From NCBI RefSeq assembly GCF_023278565.1, contig NC_064682.1, forward strand, positions 1,674,001-1,738,000: a stretch of DNA of 64,000 nucleotides, written 5' to 3'. Positions 46,245 through 58,000 of this stretch are shown piece after piece; the stretch's first letter is position 1; every line of letters starts with the position of its first letter. The position numbers were made by a program, and so were the translations under genes. Source of the DNA: Colletotrichum lupini (lineage: Eukaryota > Ascomycota > Sordariomycetes > Glomerellales > Glomerellaceae). The notes beneath the pieces were generated by a model. It had not been told where the DNA came from. It made no database searches and worked only from the letters and a program-made list of their open reading frames with translations.

Positions 46245-47979
46245 ATGAAGACTCAACGGGCGGCGACAAAAGCCGTCACGGTCAAGAAGCGCATCAACAA
46301 CAAACACAAGAACGCCGCGTACAAGGTGGACAAGTTTGAGGTTCCCGAAAACCCAACTCTTGAGGACATCAAGCACGCCGTCGGTCTTCAGGAACTAGAA
46401 GAACGCGTCAGAGATGCCAAAGAATCTGCATGGGAAACCGACTCTCTGCTGGAGGATGCCATCGCTGAGATGGGCGATGCAAAACTATCCTCGGATGGTA
46501 GGTCTATCTCAGTCATTCATTCACCCACTCACACACTACTCATGCAGGCGAGCATTACAATTCCTTGCTACCTATTTTTTGGGGATTACATGTTCCTCTT
46601 ATTACTCACTCACCCTCGATCGCTTCTATTACCTGATTGCTAACTCGTGCCTGAAAGATCCGGACAGCTGCACGCCTGACGAGGCCATGGGCCTGCGCCA
46701 CCAATTAAGAGCGCTTGGTCCCGCAGAATTCTGTAGAAGAACCGTGGACGCCGGACGCTACACGGCCAAGAAGCTACTATCGGCCTTTGGCCTCAAGCCT
46801 CCCGCCTTCCTCGAGGGTGCCGAAGATGAGGCCTACTTCAGTCTCTTGTCGCTGGCCATCAGCCGAGAGCTGTCTAAACGCGCAAAGTTGTTTCGCTTCA
46901 ACACGGTGGACGACGCCGTGGACCTGCTACAGCAGAGCAAGAACATCATCGTCCTAACTGGTGCGGGCATCTCTACCTCGCTCGGCATTCCCGATTTCCG
47001 CTCAAAGGGTGGTCTCTATTCTCAACTTGAGCATCTGGGACTCAACGACCCGCAGGAGGTGTTTGACATTTCCGTCTTTAAGCATGACCCGACCATCTTC
47101 TACACTGTTGCCAAGGACATTCTGCCGTCGACCAACCGTTTTACACCGACTCATGCCTTCATCTCCATGCTTGAGAAGAAGGGCAAGCTGCTTACCAACT
47201 ACACTCAGAACATTGACAACCTTGAGGCCAAGGCCGGCATCTCTCAGGACAAGCTCATCCAGTGTCACGGTTCCTTCGCAACCGCGACTTGTGTTCAGTG
47301 CCGCTTCAAGTGCGACGGCGAAGAGATCTTTGACGACGTTAAAGCTGGCAAGATCCCGCGTTGCCCCCGCTGCATCCAAAACCTTCGTCCCAATGGCAGC
47401 AGTAAGCGCAAGCGCTCGGCGGGCACCGAAAGAAAGCGCCGCAGGTTCAGCTCCGACGATTCGACGTCAGACGGCGAGTACGACATCCCTAGCGTAGGCG
47501 TTATGAAGCCCGACATCACCTTCTTCGGCGAAGCGCTGCCTGATGAGTTCAGCAGGCGTCTGACGGAGCACGACCGCGACAAGGTGGACCTCGTCATCGT
47601 TATCGGTACGAGTCTGAAGGTGACGCCGGTGTCTGAGATAGTATCCTGGCTACCGGCCAACATCCCCCAGATCTACATCTCGCGCCAGGCCGTCAATCAC
47701 ATCAACTTTGATATTGACCTGCTTGGCGACTGCGACGTCGTCGTCTCGGAGCTGTGCCGCCGCGCCGGTTGGCCGCTCGAGCACGAGATGGTGCCTCAGG
47801 ACCAGGTCGTCAAGGTGAACCCGGACGGCGGGTGCGTGAGCAGACACGTCTTTGAGGTCGTCAACCCTAAGCAGCCGCCGCCGCCTATGCAGCAAATCTC
47901 CAAGCTCGAGACTGAGTCCGAGACAGCGAAACCGACCAAGGGACCCAGAAAGCCTCGAAGGTCGAGAGACGCTGTCTGA
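46245..47979 (+). CDS. HST1: NAD-dependent histone deacetylase, Sir2/Hst1 class
   Basis: Class I sirtuin that removes acetyl groups from histone lysines using NAD+, acting in nuclear silencing. Exons 46245-46497 and 46658-47979 (160-nt intron, GTAGGT donor) give 524 residues. The N-terminus is basic ([17 protein letters not shown]). A Sir2/Hst1-type N-terminal segment follows ([18 protein letters not shown]). NAD-binding [15 protein letters not shown] starts at 186, TQNID is intact, and the catalytic histidine is H288 in QCHGSF. Zinc ligands are C296, C299, C320 and C323. Directly after the zinc module is a basic then acidic insert with KRKR and KRKRRR, a likely nuclear signal, before [10 protein letters not shown]. 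All catalytic residues are present. Whether it is Sir2 or Hst1 by descent is not decidable here. Confidence 0.94.
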
Positions 47980-50639
47980 GACTGGAACTTCTTCTTGCAA
48001 GTTGTCAACCACCTCACCCTCGCTCTCTTGCTCGCTTTTCTTCTTTCTGTCCGCTCATTGTCTCTACCTACAGATACTCCCTCGTGCCCTTCTCACTTTC
48101 TCAGACAATTGCATCTGAGAGCGCTTCACGCGGCACCCGTCAATGGTGTAGAAGGGGGAAGAATGCCCATATACGGTACCTGAATCGACGAAACGACACA
48201 AAGCCCCCAAAACACAAGACGGAACGGCACTATTGCCGGTAGCAGCAATGCAAGCGTCAACGAAACAGCCTGGTACCGCAACCTACACTCACTGCCCCCG
48301 GTCAAGTCTCGGGGCTTTGTGGCTGCGGGCCATCGCCACGTCGCCCCCTTCTCGGTTTTGGCCAGACACAGCGCGTCGGGCATAAATGGTTTTTTTCCTA
48401 TTACTCCACAGCACAACACAGGGCAGCACCGCACCACTTCGGTCAGCGAATCCGTAGTTGCGCTCTGCACCAGCCCTCTCACCCTAACTCTCACCCTAAC
48501 TAATCTCGACCTTTTGGAGTCTCTTCATATGGCAGCCAAAACGGTCATCGCGTTGTTCCCTTTACGGAGGAATGCATCAACTCATAACCTCAAACCTCAA
48601 AACGAGGTTTTCTTTTTCTTTCCTGATACCACAGATTGCGATGTTTTGAGCCCTTTTTCACTTGCACTTGCTTTATTATTTTGTCGGCTTTTAATTCGAA
48701 AACGGAGGTGGAACAGGGCTGACGGAGGAAAGGAAGAACGTGGCGGAAACGGCGTTTGAGGCTCTCGCGAAAGGAAAACCCATGCACGGTCTGGTGTGCC
48801 TTGTGTCTTTGATTTGTTTCGTTTTGTCAGAATACCTAGAGAGAGGGGCCCTAGAGAGGCTTTTTTCCCTTTTATTTTACGCGCGCACCCGCGCAAACGT
48901 CCGATTTTCTCTAGAGACAGAAACTCAGACAGAAAGGTTCCCGTTTTTTGATAGTTGATCAATGGATTGCAATCATCAAGATGTCAACGATACTGAGGAG
49001 TTCAACATGTGCACTGTGACGATGGTCTCTGAACAAGCTATATCGTAGGGTACATACATAGATGTGAATGTAAGCCAAGTCAGCGCAGAACGGCCCAGAC
49101 GAGGCAACGCTGGTTGAATCTCGAGCAAGGCAGCAGTGGTGACTCAAGCACTCTGTCACCTGTCTTACATGCGCCAAAGTGCATCAACCCCCGCGAACCA
49201 TACTTCAAAAGTCGAGTGGCAACTCAAGGCTGTCCAAACAGCCTGCTCACCGGCGTGACCTACCCAGCAAGGCAACCGAACAGCGCAACTTACTATACGA
49301 ACGACTGATTGAGGGTAGCCCGGTGCTTGGCAAGGAGGGCGGGGACGGGACTGAGGTTTTGGTTGCTTGCGTTACCTTTACGTGTATCTGCCTAGCAGGC
49401 TACCACGCACCACCGTTCTTCTCATTGAGCCTCACTCGCGTGTTATACCATACCTTGCCTCACCTACCAACCCTCTTGCAAGCCTCGATGGTGGCGGTAA
49501 AGCCACTCACATTTGCCCTGCCTTGTATTGGTCACAGGATATCTGGGTGAAGTTCACTACAGGGCGGGGGCGGACGGGAGGGTTGATTCGGGGATGTAAG
49601 TGCCGGGTTCAAGCGAGAACTTGCAACAATGCCTCAAGGCAAACGCGACACCGTGATCAACGAGGATACATCAGATGGCACGATCAGCTGACAACCAGAA
49701 GCCGTATCTTCAGCAGCAAACCTGCCCAGAAAGCCAGCTCGACGTTGTTGCGGTCACAGCATCCCCAAGTAGGATTCATTTAGCCATGTAATCGGGCTAA
49801 ATTGACAGTGTGCCACTGGCAACCATGGCGGTAAACCAACCTCGCCCCGTCATCGGCTGCATCTGGTTCTTTGTGTCCGAATAGTGTTGATGTTCAAGTT
49901 CGTCTCGTATACCTACTGGGATCAGCGACACCGCCACGAAAAGTGTTTCCAACACCCGCCCGCTCGCCAAACCTTTCTTTATCGAGTAATTTCTGGTGAG
50001 TATTGTTGGTTTCTCATGGAGGCATGAAGTTAGACAGTCAGGTGTTGAGAGCTCTGCAAGGGGGTAACTAACTCGCCTTCCAATCTTTCGACATGACTGG
50101 CCAAACCATTCGATGCCTCGTGATGAGACCTCAATCAATCACTGTCGTGGATCGTGGGTTCTCATGGATTCAGTCAAAGTAAGACGGCTTCAACCGCTGT
50201 CTGCTCAGCTACTGCCTCTATCGCTCATTGTATACAAGCATTGCCCAGCTGTTTCGTCCTGAGAACTTCTGCATCTCAAGAATCCACCTTTCACTTCACA
50301 TGTCCCTTGGAATTGCGAATTGAGAAATTCATCTAGCCATGTCGTTAAGAATATTTTTTACTGATTATGAGTTCCCTCTTAATATGTTCAGGCTTTCGTC
50401 CCCTGGTTATCCTGTTCGGTCTGCATACGGTCATCGGTCTAATAATAATGTGAAAGCAAAAAAGTGAGGGCTCAAAGCCTCCTCAAACGGGATGACCGGT
50501 TGTCGCAAAACCCCGCGCATGAGAACCAAATACTCGTACAGATACATTGCGCGCTCTGAAATTTTTCTTTTCGCTCACAAACTCCACGTGACCATATGTA
50601 AGTGATGTCGCCAGTACCGGGCAACAGTTAATGTACTCC
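47980..50639. other. 2.7-kb interval between convergent sirtuin and Ca-ATPase genes
   Basis: No convincing gene. Open frames overlap on both strands with no motif. Two CCCTAA units occur at 48482-48500 but do not form a telomere array. 3' UTRs of both flanking genes lie at its ends. Confidence 0.5.
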
Positions 50640-53600
50640 TCATTGCTTGGCCGTCTTCTCATCTCCGGCCTTCTCGTTTGTGGTGGTTTCCTCCCGGGGT
50701 TCTTCTCTGATCGAGTTCTCTCGAGAGACCCCTCTCCTAACATTATTGTCAGAGTCGTCGCTATCCCGACGTCTCCGTTCGGCAGGCTGCCAGTTGGCAG
50801 CAATGCCAGCAGCCACAATGCCGGCCATGACGGTAGGAGCACCGAGGGCCGAGTTAGAGCGGCTGCGCGAGCTGCGAGAGCGCTTGCGCGACTCGGGTGT
50901 TGCGGCGAGGGAGCCGAAGCTGTCCTCTCGTGTGGGCGTAGAGGGTGACTTGATAGAGTTGCTACGCGAGTGTGACGGGCTGCGCGAGCGAGCAAAGGTT
51001 TCGCGGGGGTGCTGTACAGCGAACTTCAGGTTGTTCAAGCGTCCGCCCTTCATGCGCTTGATGAATGCCAATTCATCGCGGACGTCGGACAATGGCTCCG
51101 GATACATCTCGAACTGCTCCTCATCTGAGACCGTGAGGCCCGGAACGGAGTCCTTGGCACGGCGTTTGAGGTAATCGGGGATCAAACGCTCAATAAGGGC
51201 GTCGGGGATGAGACGGATGACCACGCCGAAAGGAATGGAGATCAATCCAAGGATAATGGCCATAGCCCACTGGGTTCCGGTTTGACCCTCGTCGGCGATC
51301 TGGAACGCGGCTCCGCCAAAGAAAACAATGAGGATCTGTCCGCCGATCATAATGGCGCTGATGCCAACGAAGAACATGTTCTTTGTCAAGCCCTCGAAGA
51401 TGTTGAAGTTGTTGTCCAAGCGACGGTTGCTATCCAGCTGTTAGTTCCTCGAGTTCGAGATAACGAAGAGAATCTACACTTACTTCCACTGGTTGAAGAT
51501 CTGCATCCACACGAAGGTGTTGAAAACCAACGTGGCGATCTGATCATCAGGGATGTGCTCCGGACCAGGAACAACAGTCTCCTTTCCGTAGAAAAGCATG
51601 AAGGTGATGGCGAGTTGGTAGACGGCCTGTCCGAGAATCATCTTCCACATCGTAGTTGTAATAATAGATGCATTGCGTCTTTCAGGCTTTCTGTCAAGAA
51701 CGCTGTCTTGGGGAGGATCAGTAGCGAGGGCAAGGGCTGCGAGCGTGTCCATGATCAAGTTGACCCAAAGCAGTTGCACAGCAGTGAGGACTGAAGTGCT
51801 GCTCACGGCAGTGACAAACGTGAGAATGACGGCGGTAACGTTAACTGTAAGCTGAAACTGGAGGAATCGTTTGACGGCATCGTTGACAGCACGACCCCAC
51901 TTCAAAGCCTTAACGATAGAGTTGAAGTTATCGTCCATAAGAATAATTGACGAAGCTTCCTTGGCAACCTCAGTACCCGCAATTCCCATGGAAAAGCCAA
52001 CGTCGGCTGTCTTGAGCGCAGGGGCGTCGTTGGTTCCATCACCGGTCACAGCGACAATGTCTCCCTTTGCCTTGAGACGCTTCACCAGGATTCGCTTGTC
52101 CTCAGGACTCGAGCGGGCGAGAACGCAGAGACGCGGGATAATGGCCTCTTGCTCAGACTTGGTGAGGTTGCGGAACTCAGGGCCCTCCATGACAAGCCCA
52201 TTAGGTTGCAGAATACCACATTCCTTAGCGATAGCTTCAGCCGTAAGCTTGTTGTCTCCAGTGACCATGCGAACCATAACGCCCGCCTTCTGGCACAGCT
52301 TAACAGCCTCCGGAACTCCCTCGCGCAAGGGATCCTGGATACCAACCATACCGATAAAGGCCATCGTTCGGAACATGAAATCGAAGTCGACCTCGCCTCC
52401 ATCAACGCGACGGGCATTGCGAGGGGGCCACTGTTCGAAGTCCCTGTAGGCAATGCCAATGGTTCGGAGTGATCGGGAGGCGTAGGTATTGATTAGGGTG
52501 TTGACCGTCTGGAAGTTGGCCTCGGTCATCTGTACAAGGGTGGCATCCTGAGACGGGTCACGGAAAATCTGGTTGCACTTTCCGAGAACAATCTCGGAAG
52601 CGCCCTTGACGTAGACTCGGGCACCTCCTCCGGGAAGCTGAACGACGATTCCCATACACTTGCGACCAGAGTCGAAGGGAATGAGTTGAAGAATCTTTGC
52701 GTTCTCGCGTTCCTCAGCAACAGGACCCATGCCGAAGTAATCACGCGCCAAGAGAAGCAGCGCGGTCTCCGTCTTCGATCCAACGTATGTCTTCTCGCCG
52801 TCGACCTCACCTTCAAAAGCCGTAGAGTTGAGTGAGATCGAGTTGACGAGGATTTCTTTGACCGGTGCACTGAGCATCTTGGCGAATTCCGCAACCGAAA
52901 TATCAGCAGAGGCATCGAGAGCAGAATCATCGCCATCGTTGGATCCGTCAGGACGCAATCCGCCAAATCGGTGGGTAGTACCAATAGTGCCAGCAACGAC
53001 TTGCATCTTGTTTTGTGTGAGGGTGCCGGTCTTGTCGGAGCAAATGGTGTTGGCATTTCCCATGACCTCACAAGCCTTGAGGTGCCTGACAAGATTCTGA
53101 TCCTTCAGCATGCGTCTCGTAGCGAACGAGAGGGCGAGCGTGACGGCTAGGGGAAGTCCTTCGGGTACAGCGACAACGATAATAGTAACAACGGTAATGA
53201 CGATGTTGATAAAATCCTGTCCCTTTTGAGCTGGGGTGACCGAAGCCGGTTGTTTGGGGAGCTTGACGAGGAATTCGATGAAGAGGACGATGAAGAGCAA
53301 TAGACCTGCAGCGCCTCCGAGCTTGGCGATGTATTCGGCAATGATGTTAAGCTTCGACTGTAGGGGTGTAACCTCCGGGTCCTCGTCCAAAGCCATGAGA
53401 GTCTTGCCGAATGATGAGTGGATACCGGTAGATGTAACCATAAAAGTGCCAACGCCTTCCATGATTCTGGCGCCAGATTGAATAAAAGGATCCAGTTTCT
53501 TCGGGTCATCGCCGTTCTGAATAGCCGTGAAGACTTCCTCGCCGTTTCGCTTCTTGATGATGTCCGATTCTCCCGTAGCTTGAGACTCGTCACACTTGAC

Positions 53601-54956
53601 ATTGAAGCCTTCGATCAAGATTCCGTCGACGGGGATCAGATCACCCGGCTCAAGGTGAATCACATCTCCAGCCAAAATATCGTGTACTGACAGCTCGATG
53701 GTCTTTCCCGAGCGGACGACCTTGACGTTGCGATCCTTCTTCCTCTTGTTCAACTTGGCGAATTGCCTCTCTTTGCTGTAGTCGTTGAGGGATCCCACAA
53801 TAACAACGATGGCGATAGCAACCACAATAGCAACACCTTCGACCCATTCAACCTTTGGTTCGTCGGGAGCGTGCGGCAAGCCCACTGTCTGGTAGATACC
53901 AATAGCGAGTGAGACTACCGCGGCAGCTGTCAGAAGCATGAGAACCTTATCCTGGTATGTAATCCACATTAGCTGAAGAAGAGTCTTGCCCTTCTTCTCG
54001 GGGATCCGGTTGTCCTTAAAAATGCGCTTGCGATCAGAAAATCCGCCGTCGTCATGCTTAGCGTGGTGGCCAGTGTTTTGTCTCGCGGGGGCTGCCGGAG
54101 TGTCGCTCTCCTTGAAATCCCCAGATGAATGAATGTGAGCCGTTGCGTCGTTGAAGGAGACTTGACCGTCTAGGTGAACTTCATCCAAGCTCAATCCGGC
54201 CTTGCGATCACTGCGAAGACCTTTTGCAATACCAGTCAAACCTCCAAGAGCGTAGTATGCGCCCAAACTCTTCGGGTTGAACATCTTGTTCAGCTGGCCA
54301 GGCGTAAAAGCAAAAGGGTTATTCTCCGCAACGAAATCTCCTTCACTGCCCTTGTCTGGACGCAGGGCGCTATCGTCGTTCATAATCTTCTCGTTGGACA
54401 TGGGGCTGGGCTTCATAGTCTTTTCGGTTGACTGGCTCAGTACAGCAATGGTCTCGCCCTGGGAAGACATGTCGTCGGAATCGATAGAATTCTGTCGAGA
54501 GCGCAAGTTGCTGGGAACAGCCAGGAAGGCACGGTCGTTGCCTCTCAAGGTCGCAACAGGACTGGACACATTGTGCGGGCTTTGGGGCCTGCTGCTATCC
54601 TTGGCGTCGAAAGAGGTGTCGGCACGAAGCTTCGGTTTCGATGGCTTCTCTTGTGAAGCTGACCACGGCGCACCAGCACCTTCCGGTACGGTCGTCGGAC
54701 TGACTGCCTCATCTTTGGGCGATCCGGGTGAGTTGGATACGTCTTGTTGGGTTTCCTGAGCCATGGCTGGTGCAGGACTTGTGGTGTCGACACCGGTGGC
54801 AGACGGGTCTATGGTGATGGTCGGGCTACAGAGAAGAGAGTCAGTCCTATATCCAACTAATCGTTCAGAGGCCAACGGATGCCGCTGACTGCAAACGTAC
54901 GCTCGATTCCTCCGTTGCGGCGCAGGGCCATCTTCGGGGGTAGAATTCGGATCCAT
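50640..54956 (-). CDS. PMC1: P2B-type calcium-transporting ATPase (Pmc1/PMCA family)
   Basis: Pumps Ca2+ out of the cytosol into the vacuole (yeast Pmc1) or across the plasma membrane. Exons 54956-54901, 54825-51484 and 51429-50640 encode 1395 residues; introns of 75 and 54 nt keep frame, and the second joins FNQWNNRRLDN, a family hallmark. Motifs: PEGLPLAVTLALSFATRRML (TM4 calcium site), CSDKTGTLT with phosphorylated D616, TGDGTNDAPAL and the TM6 segment NLIMDTLAALALATD. About 250 residues precede the first membrane segment, a Ser/Pro/Asp-rich extension. The C-terminal 170 residues after the last membrane span are Arg/Ser-rich (SRSPSHSRSNSIKSPS) and could be regulatory. No clear calmodulin site can be fixed by eye. 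A GAGGCTG box is 103 bp upstream. Target membrane is undecided. Confidence 0.96.
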
Positions 54957-55058
54957 GATTCCCAATCAAGCTCGACACTGCCGCCTTATTGCGGCGGCGT
55001 GTGATGGTGAAGCGAGGCAAATGAAGTGCGCCAGTGTGTACGAAAGAAGTGGTAGCGT

Positions 55059-55065
55059 GAGGCTG
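55059..55065. promoter_or_regulatory. Possible Crz1/calcineurin response box (GAGGCTG)
   Basis: GAGGCTG matches the yeast calcineurin-dependent response element core. It sits 103 bp upstream of the Ca-ATPase ATG, and PMC1 is a classic Crz1 target. A 7-mer is expected several times per window by chance, so this is weak alone. Confidence 0.3.
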
Positions 55066-58000
55066 TGCCGGTAAAGGAAGGAGGCAGCCGGGAGGCGAAA
55101 GGAGCGACGATATCCAAAGGAGGTAAACTATATTTTTGAAGATACAATGGCGAAAACCTGTCGTCAATGTTGAAGACTAGGTCGAGGTTGGCAGGCGTGT
55201 TGTAGTTGTATTATGCAGAGCGGAAGGGCGCGTCGTGGTGCGATATCGATGAGGGTATCCGCGGTCGTCGGTCTCGACAGTGGATATCGGCGAGTGCGTA
55301 TGACTGCACGACGTCCTAAGATGAGTAGAAGTGGTTTTGGTAAAGGAAAACGTTTGGTATCTCCTTCTCTCACTCTACATTGCGGGACGCAAAGGAATGG
55401 GCAGCCAAGCAATCAGAGAAAAGAGACAAGGCGAGGGAATGATGCGATGGGAGAAAGATGGGACGTTGAAGTTGGTTTGAATCAGTCCAAGTCCATTCCC
55501 AATTCAAAGCGCCTACTAGGAGCCAAAGCTGGAGTAGGAAGAGCTTGAGACAAGCCAGCGACTAGATCAGGTGGCTGTCTTGGTAGTGATGTATCCGTTC
55601 GGTACGGCCTGGGAAAGAGGGACCTTGGGGGCAAATGAACGAAATCCAGGACGACAGACACAGGACGGGATGAAGAGGAGGTTTTGCCCCTTGTCACGTC
55701 TCCTCTGTGTTGAGCATTTCGTGGGAGGCGGCGGTTGTGCCATGCCATGGCATGGTCTAGAAAAGATGAGTGAGAGTTTGGATCTCCCACATGTGGTGCC
55801 AAGAAGGAGGCAGTGCAAAGAAGTATACCTCATTGGACGGAGGGAAGGTCACTACAGGGGTAAGCCGGTGTATCTTGTACTGGGAGTGCTGCTACTCCGT
55901 TTGCGGGTTAGCCTGCCCGTCGTTGCTGGAAGGGGTCCCAGTAAGGTACCTAGGTAGCTTGTCAGGAGAAAGAAGCTCATCAACGCCGTACACTTCATGT
56001 CTCGACGCCTCCCATAGCCATTGCGAAGCTACCTCCCTCTACATATGGAGCCCTGGCTCGCTCTCTCCTCATCACCAAAAGGTGGGAAGATCCACCCCGG
56101 CCCCGTGTGGGGCAACTTCCCATTTCACACGGTACGTTGCCAAGGCCAAAGGTACCTTCTTCTTTTTTTCCCCCTTCCTTTCCACCTGTCGTGGCAGTGA
56201 CGCCCTTTCCAGCCAAGTCCTTCAAATTCATTCCATTAGAACAGACCATCATCGTTGCTTTTCCCCCAAGGGTTCGGTCCCTTGAGACGTTCAGATTCTG
56301 ATTCGAAATATGACGCCAGCCGAATCGAACCGGTTATATTTCCAATATCCCGATTCCCCCGTTCCCCAAACATTGGGTTCGTCTTGCTGCTGACTTCACA
56401 GGTTGTCAAACTTCATTCCTCAACTTACTACAGACACTCCAAACATCTGGGCGGTTACTACTATTACCTTGCCTATATATGATGCGTAACCAGGTGGACT
56501 TATTGGCCTAGGGTGTTTTGCTTGGAACAGGCCCTGAATCAGGACGAGAACGCGACGACTGGATAGCACATGCTCGCTCTTATCAAATTCAACGGATACC
56601 TCTCGCTCCACAAGCCCACCGTCGGCGCTACCTCAACTTTGACAGCAGCGTTTCTATACTCCGTACGGAGCACGCAGTGCGCATCTGCTTCATTTGTTTC
56701 GACATCGTGTTTCTTCGCCGCTGCGGCACCGACTCTTATAGCGCCCCATACGAATGCTGCGTAGGCACTCCTCGTACTCTGTACAAAGTCACACCAATCA
56801 TCTGGCCATGGGTCTTGCACTCGTACCCCCAAGAACCGACCATCCTCGAGGCTGAGCGCCAGCTTGACTCCCGGCGCCCGGCGGCTATTGAACAACCTGT
56901 CAAGCTACGAAGGAATCAAGCTCCCTTTTGAGAGACTCCAAACGAGGACTGGCTCGCCTTGGCTGATACTGTTAGTCGCCTCACGGATAAGCAACTTGAA
57001 TCATCGATGAACCTAGGGCTAGCGTCTTCTGAACCTGCGACTAGAGGAGCAGAGCAGCACAAGTTGCCCACGCCCATTAACTCCCGTACAAGTCCAGCAT
57101 CTCGATAAGATCTGATTCAGCCATCTTGGTAGTCTTCAACATGACCATCTACTTAGGTTCTGGCAAAGTAATTGGAACTTTCGAATCCAAAAACACCCAC
57201 AGTGCGACAAAGTGTTCGATCGGGCCAGACCTGCGGGTGGGATGGCAGGCTGCAGTGGCCCAAGATCGACAGCCAGAACAGCATCCTGCAGTACAAAGCT
57301 TTTACATTTCCAATAATCGACCAGCTTCTTACTCTGTAAGCCCCCTTCCCCCGTGCCGCATCTTCTCTCTCTTGGTCTGATACACACGACGGCTTTTCCG
57401 TCGTCTGGGGGCATCCAGGGCTCTTCCATGTGGTGCTGAAGCAGGCGTTCTCGGGAGGCATACCAGCCATCCACGTCGAACATAGCGCTTTCGCCTTCTT
57501 TCAGACACTTGTGCCGTATCACATCTAGATGATTGTGCCTTGCCTCTTGTCTGGTTTGGTCCGGGGTACCGGGGATCATGGGCATACCAAAAAGCAAGGA
57601 CGTGCCTTGTTGAGCGAGTTCGGATCATCGCATTCCAACAAGCCGTCTCGGAAGAGATGAGATAGATGTTGCATCACAAATCGCATCTGTCATTTAGGCC
57701 ACTCTGCAGGATACCTCGCAGTGCGCCTAGGCAATGGGTTTTGCAAATCTCACATTCGCATTGCCTGACCTGCACTGGACAGAAATGGCGCCAATAAGTA
57801 GACGGAAATATGGCGACATTGACCATCCTGTTCTGTGCTACGGCGGTTAACTGGCTCGTTGGGATGTGCGCGCTGGCTTGCCCAGTCTGGCAGGTCGGGA
57901 CCGGTTGTTTGATACGAGCAGCAGAAAATGCACCAACAAATCAACCATCGGCCGGCTGAGGTGGTGTCCGCTTGGTGGTCTGTCATCTCTTTCAAGGCCG

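Noticed and set aside
48482..48500. Telomere-like CCCTAA units
   Set aside because: Only two interrupted copies are present, too few for an interstitial telomere.
56322..56336. Minus-strand GGTTCGATTCG resembling a Pol III B box
   Set aside because: No A box, acceptor stem or anticodon arm could be placed around it.
57136..57597. 153-codon minus-strand frame in the gene-free region
   Set aside because: Other frames of equal length overlap it, it has no recognised motif and no supporting splice or start context; it stays possible but unsupported.
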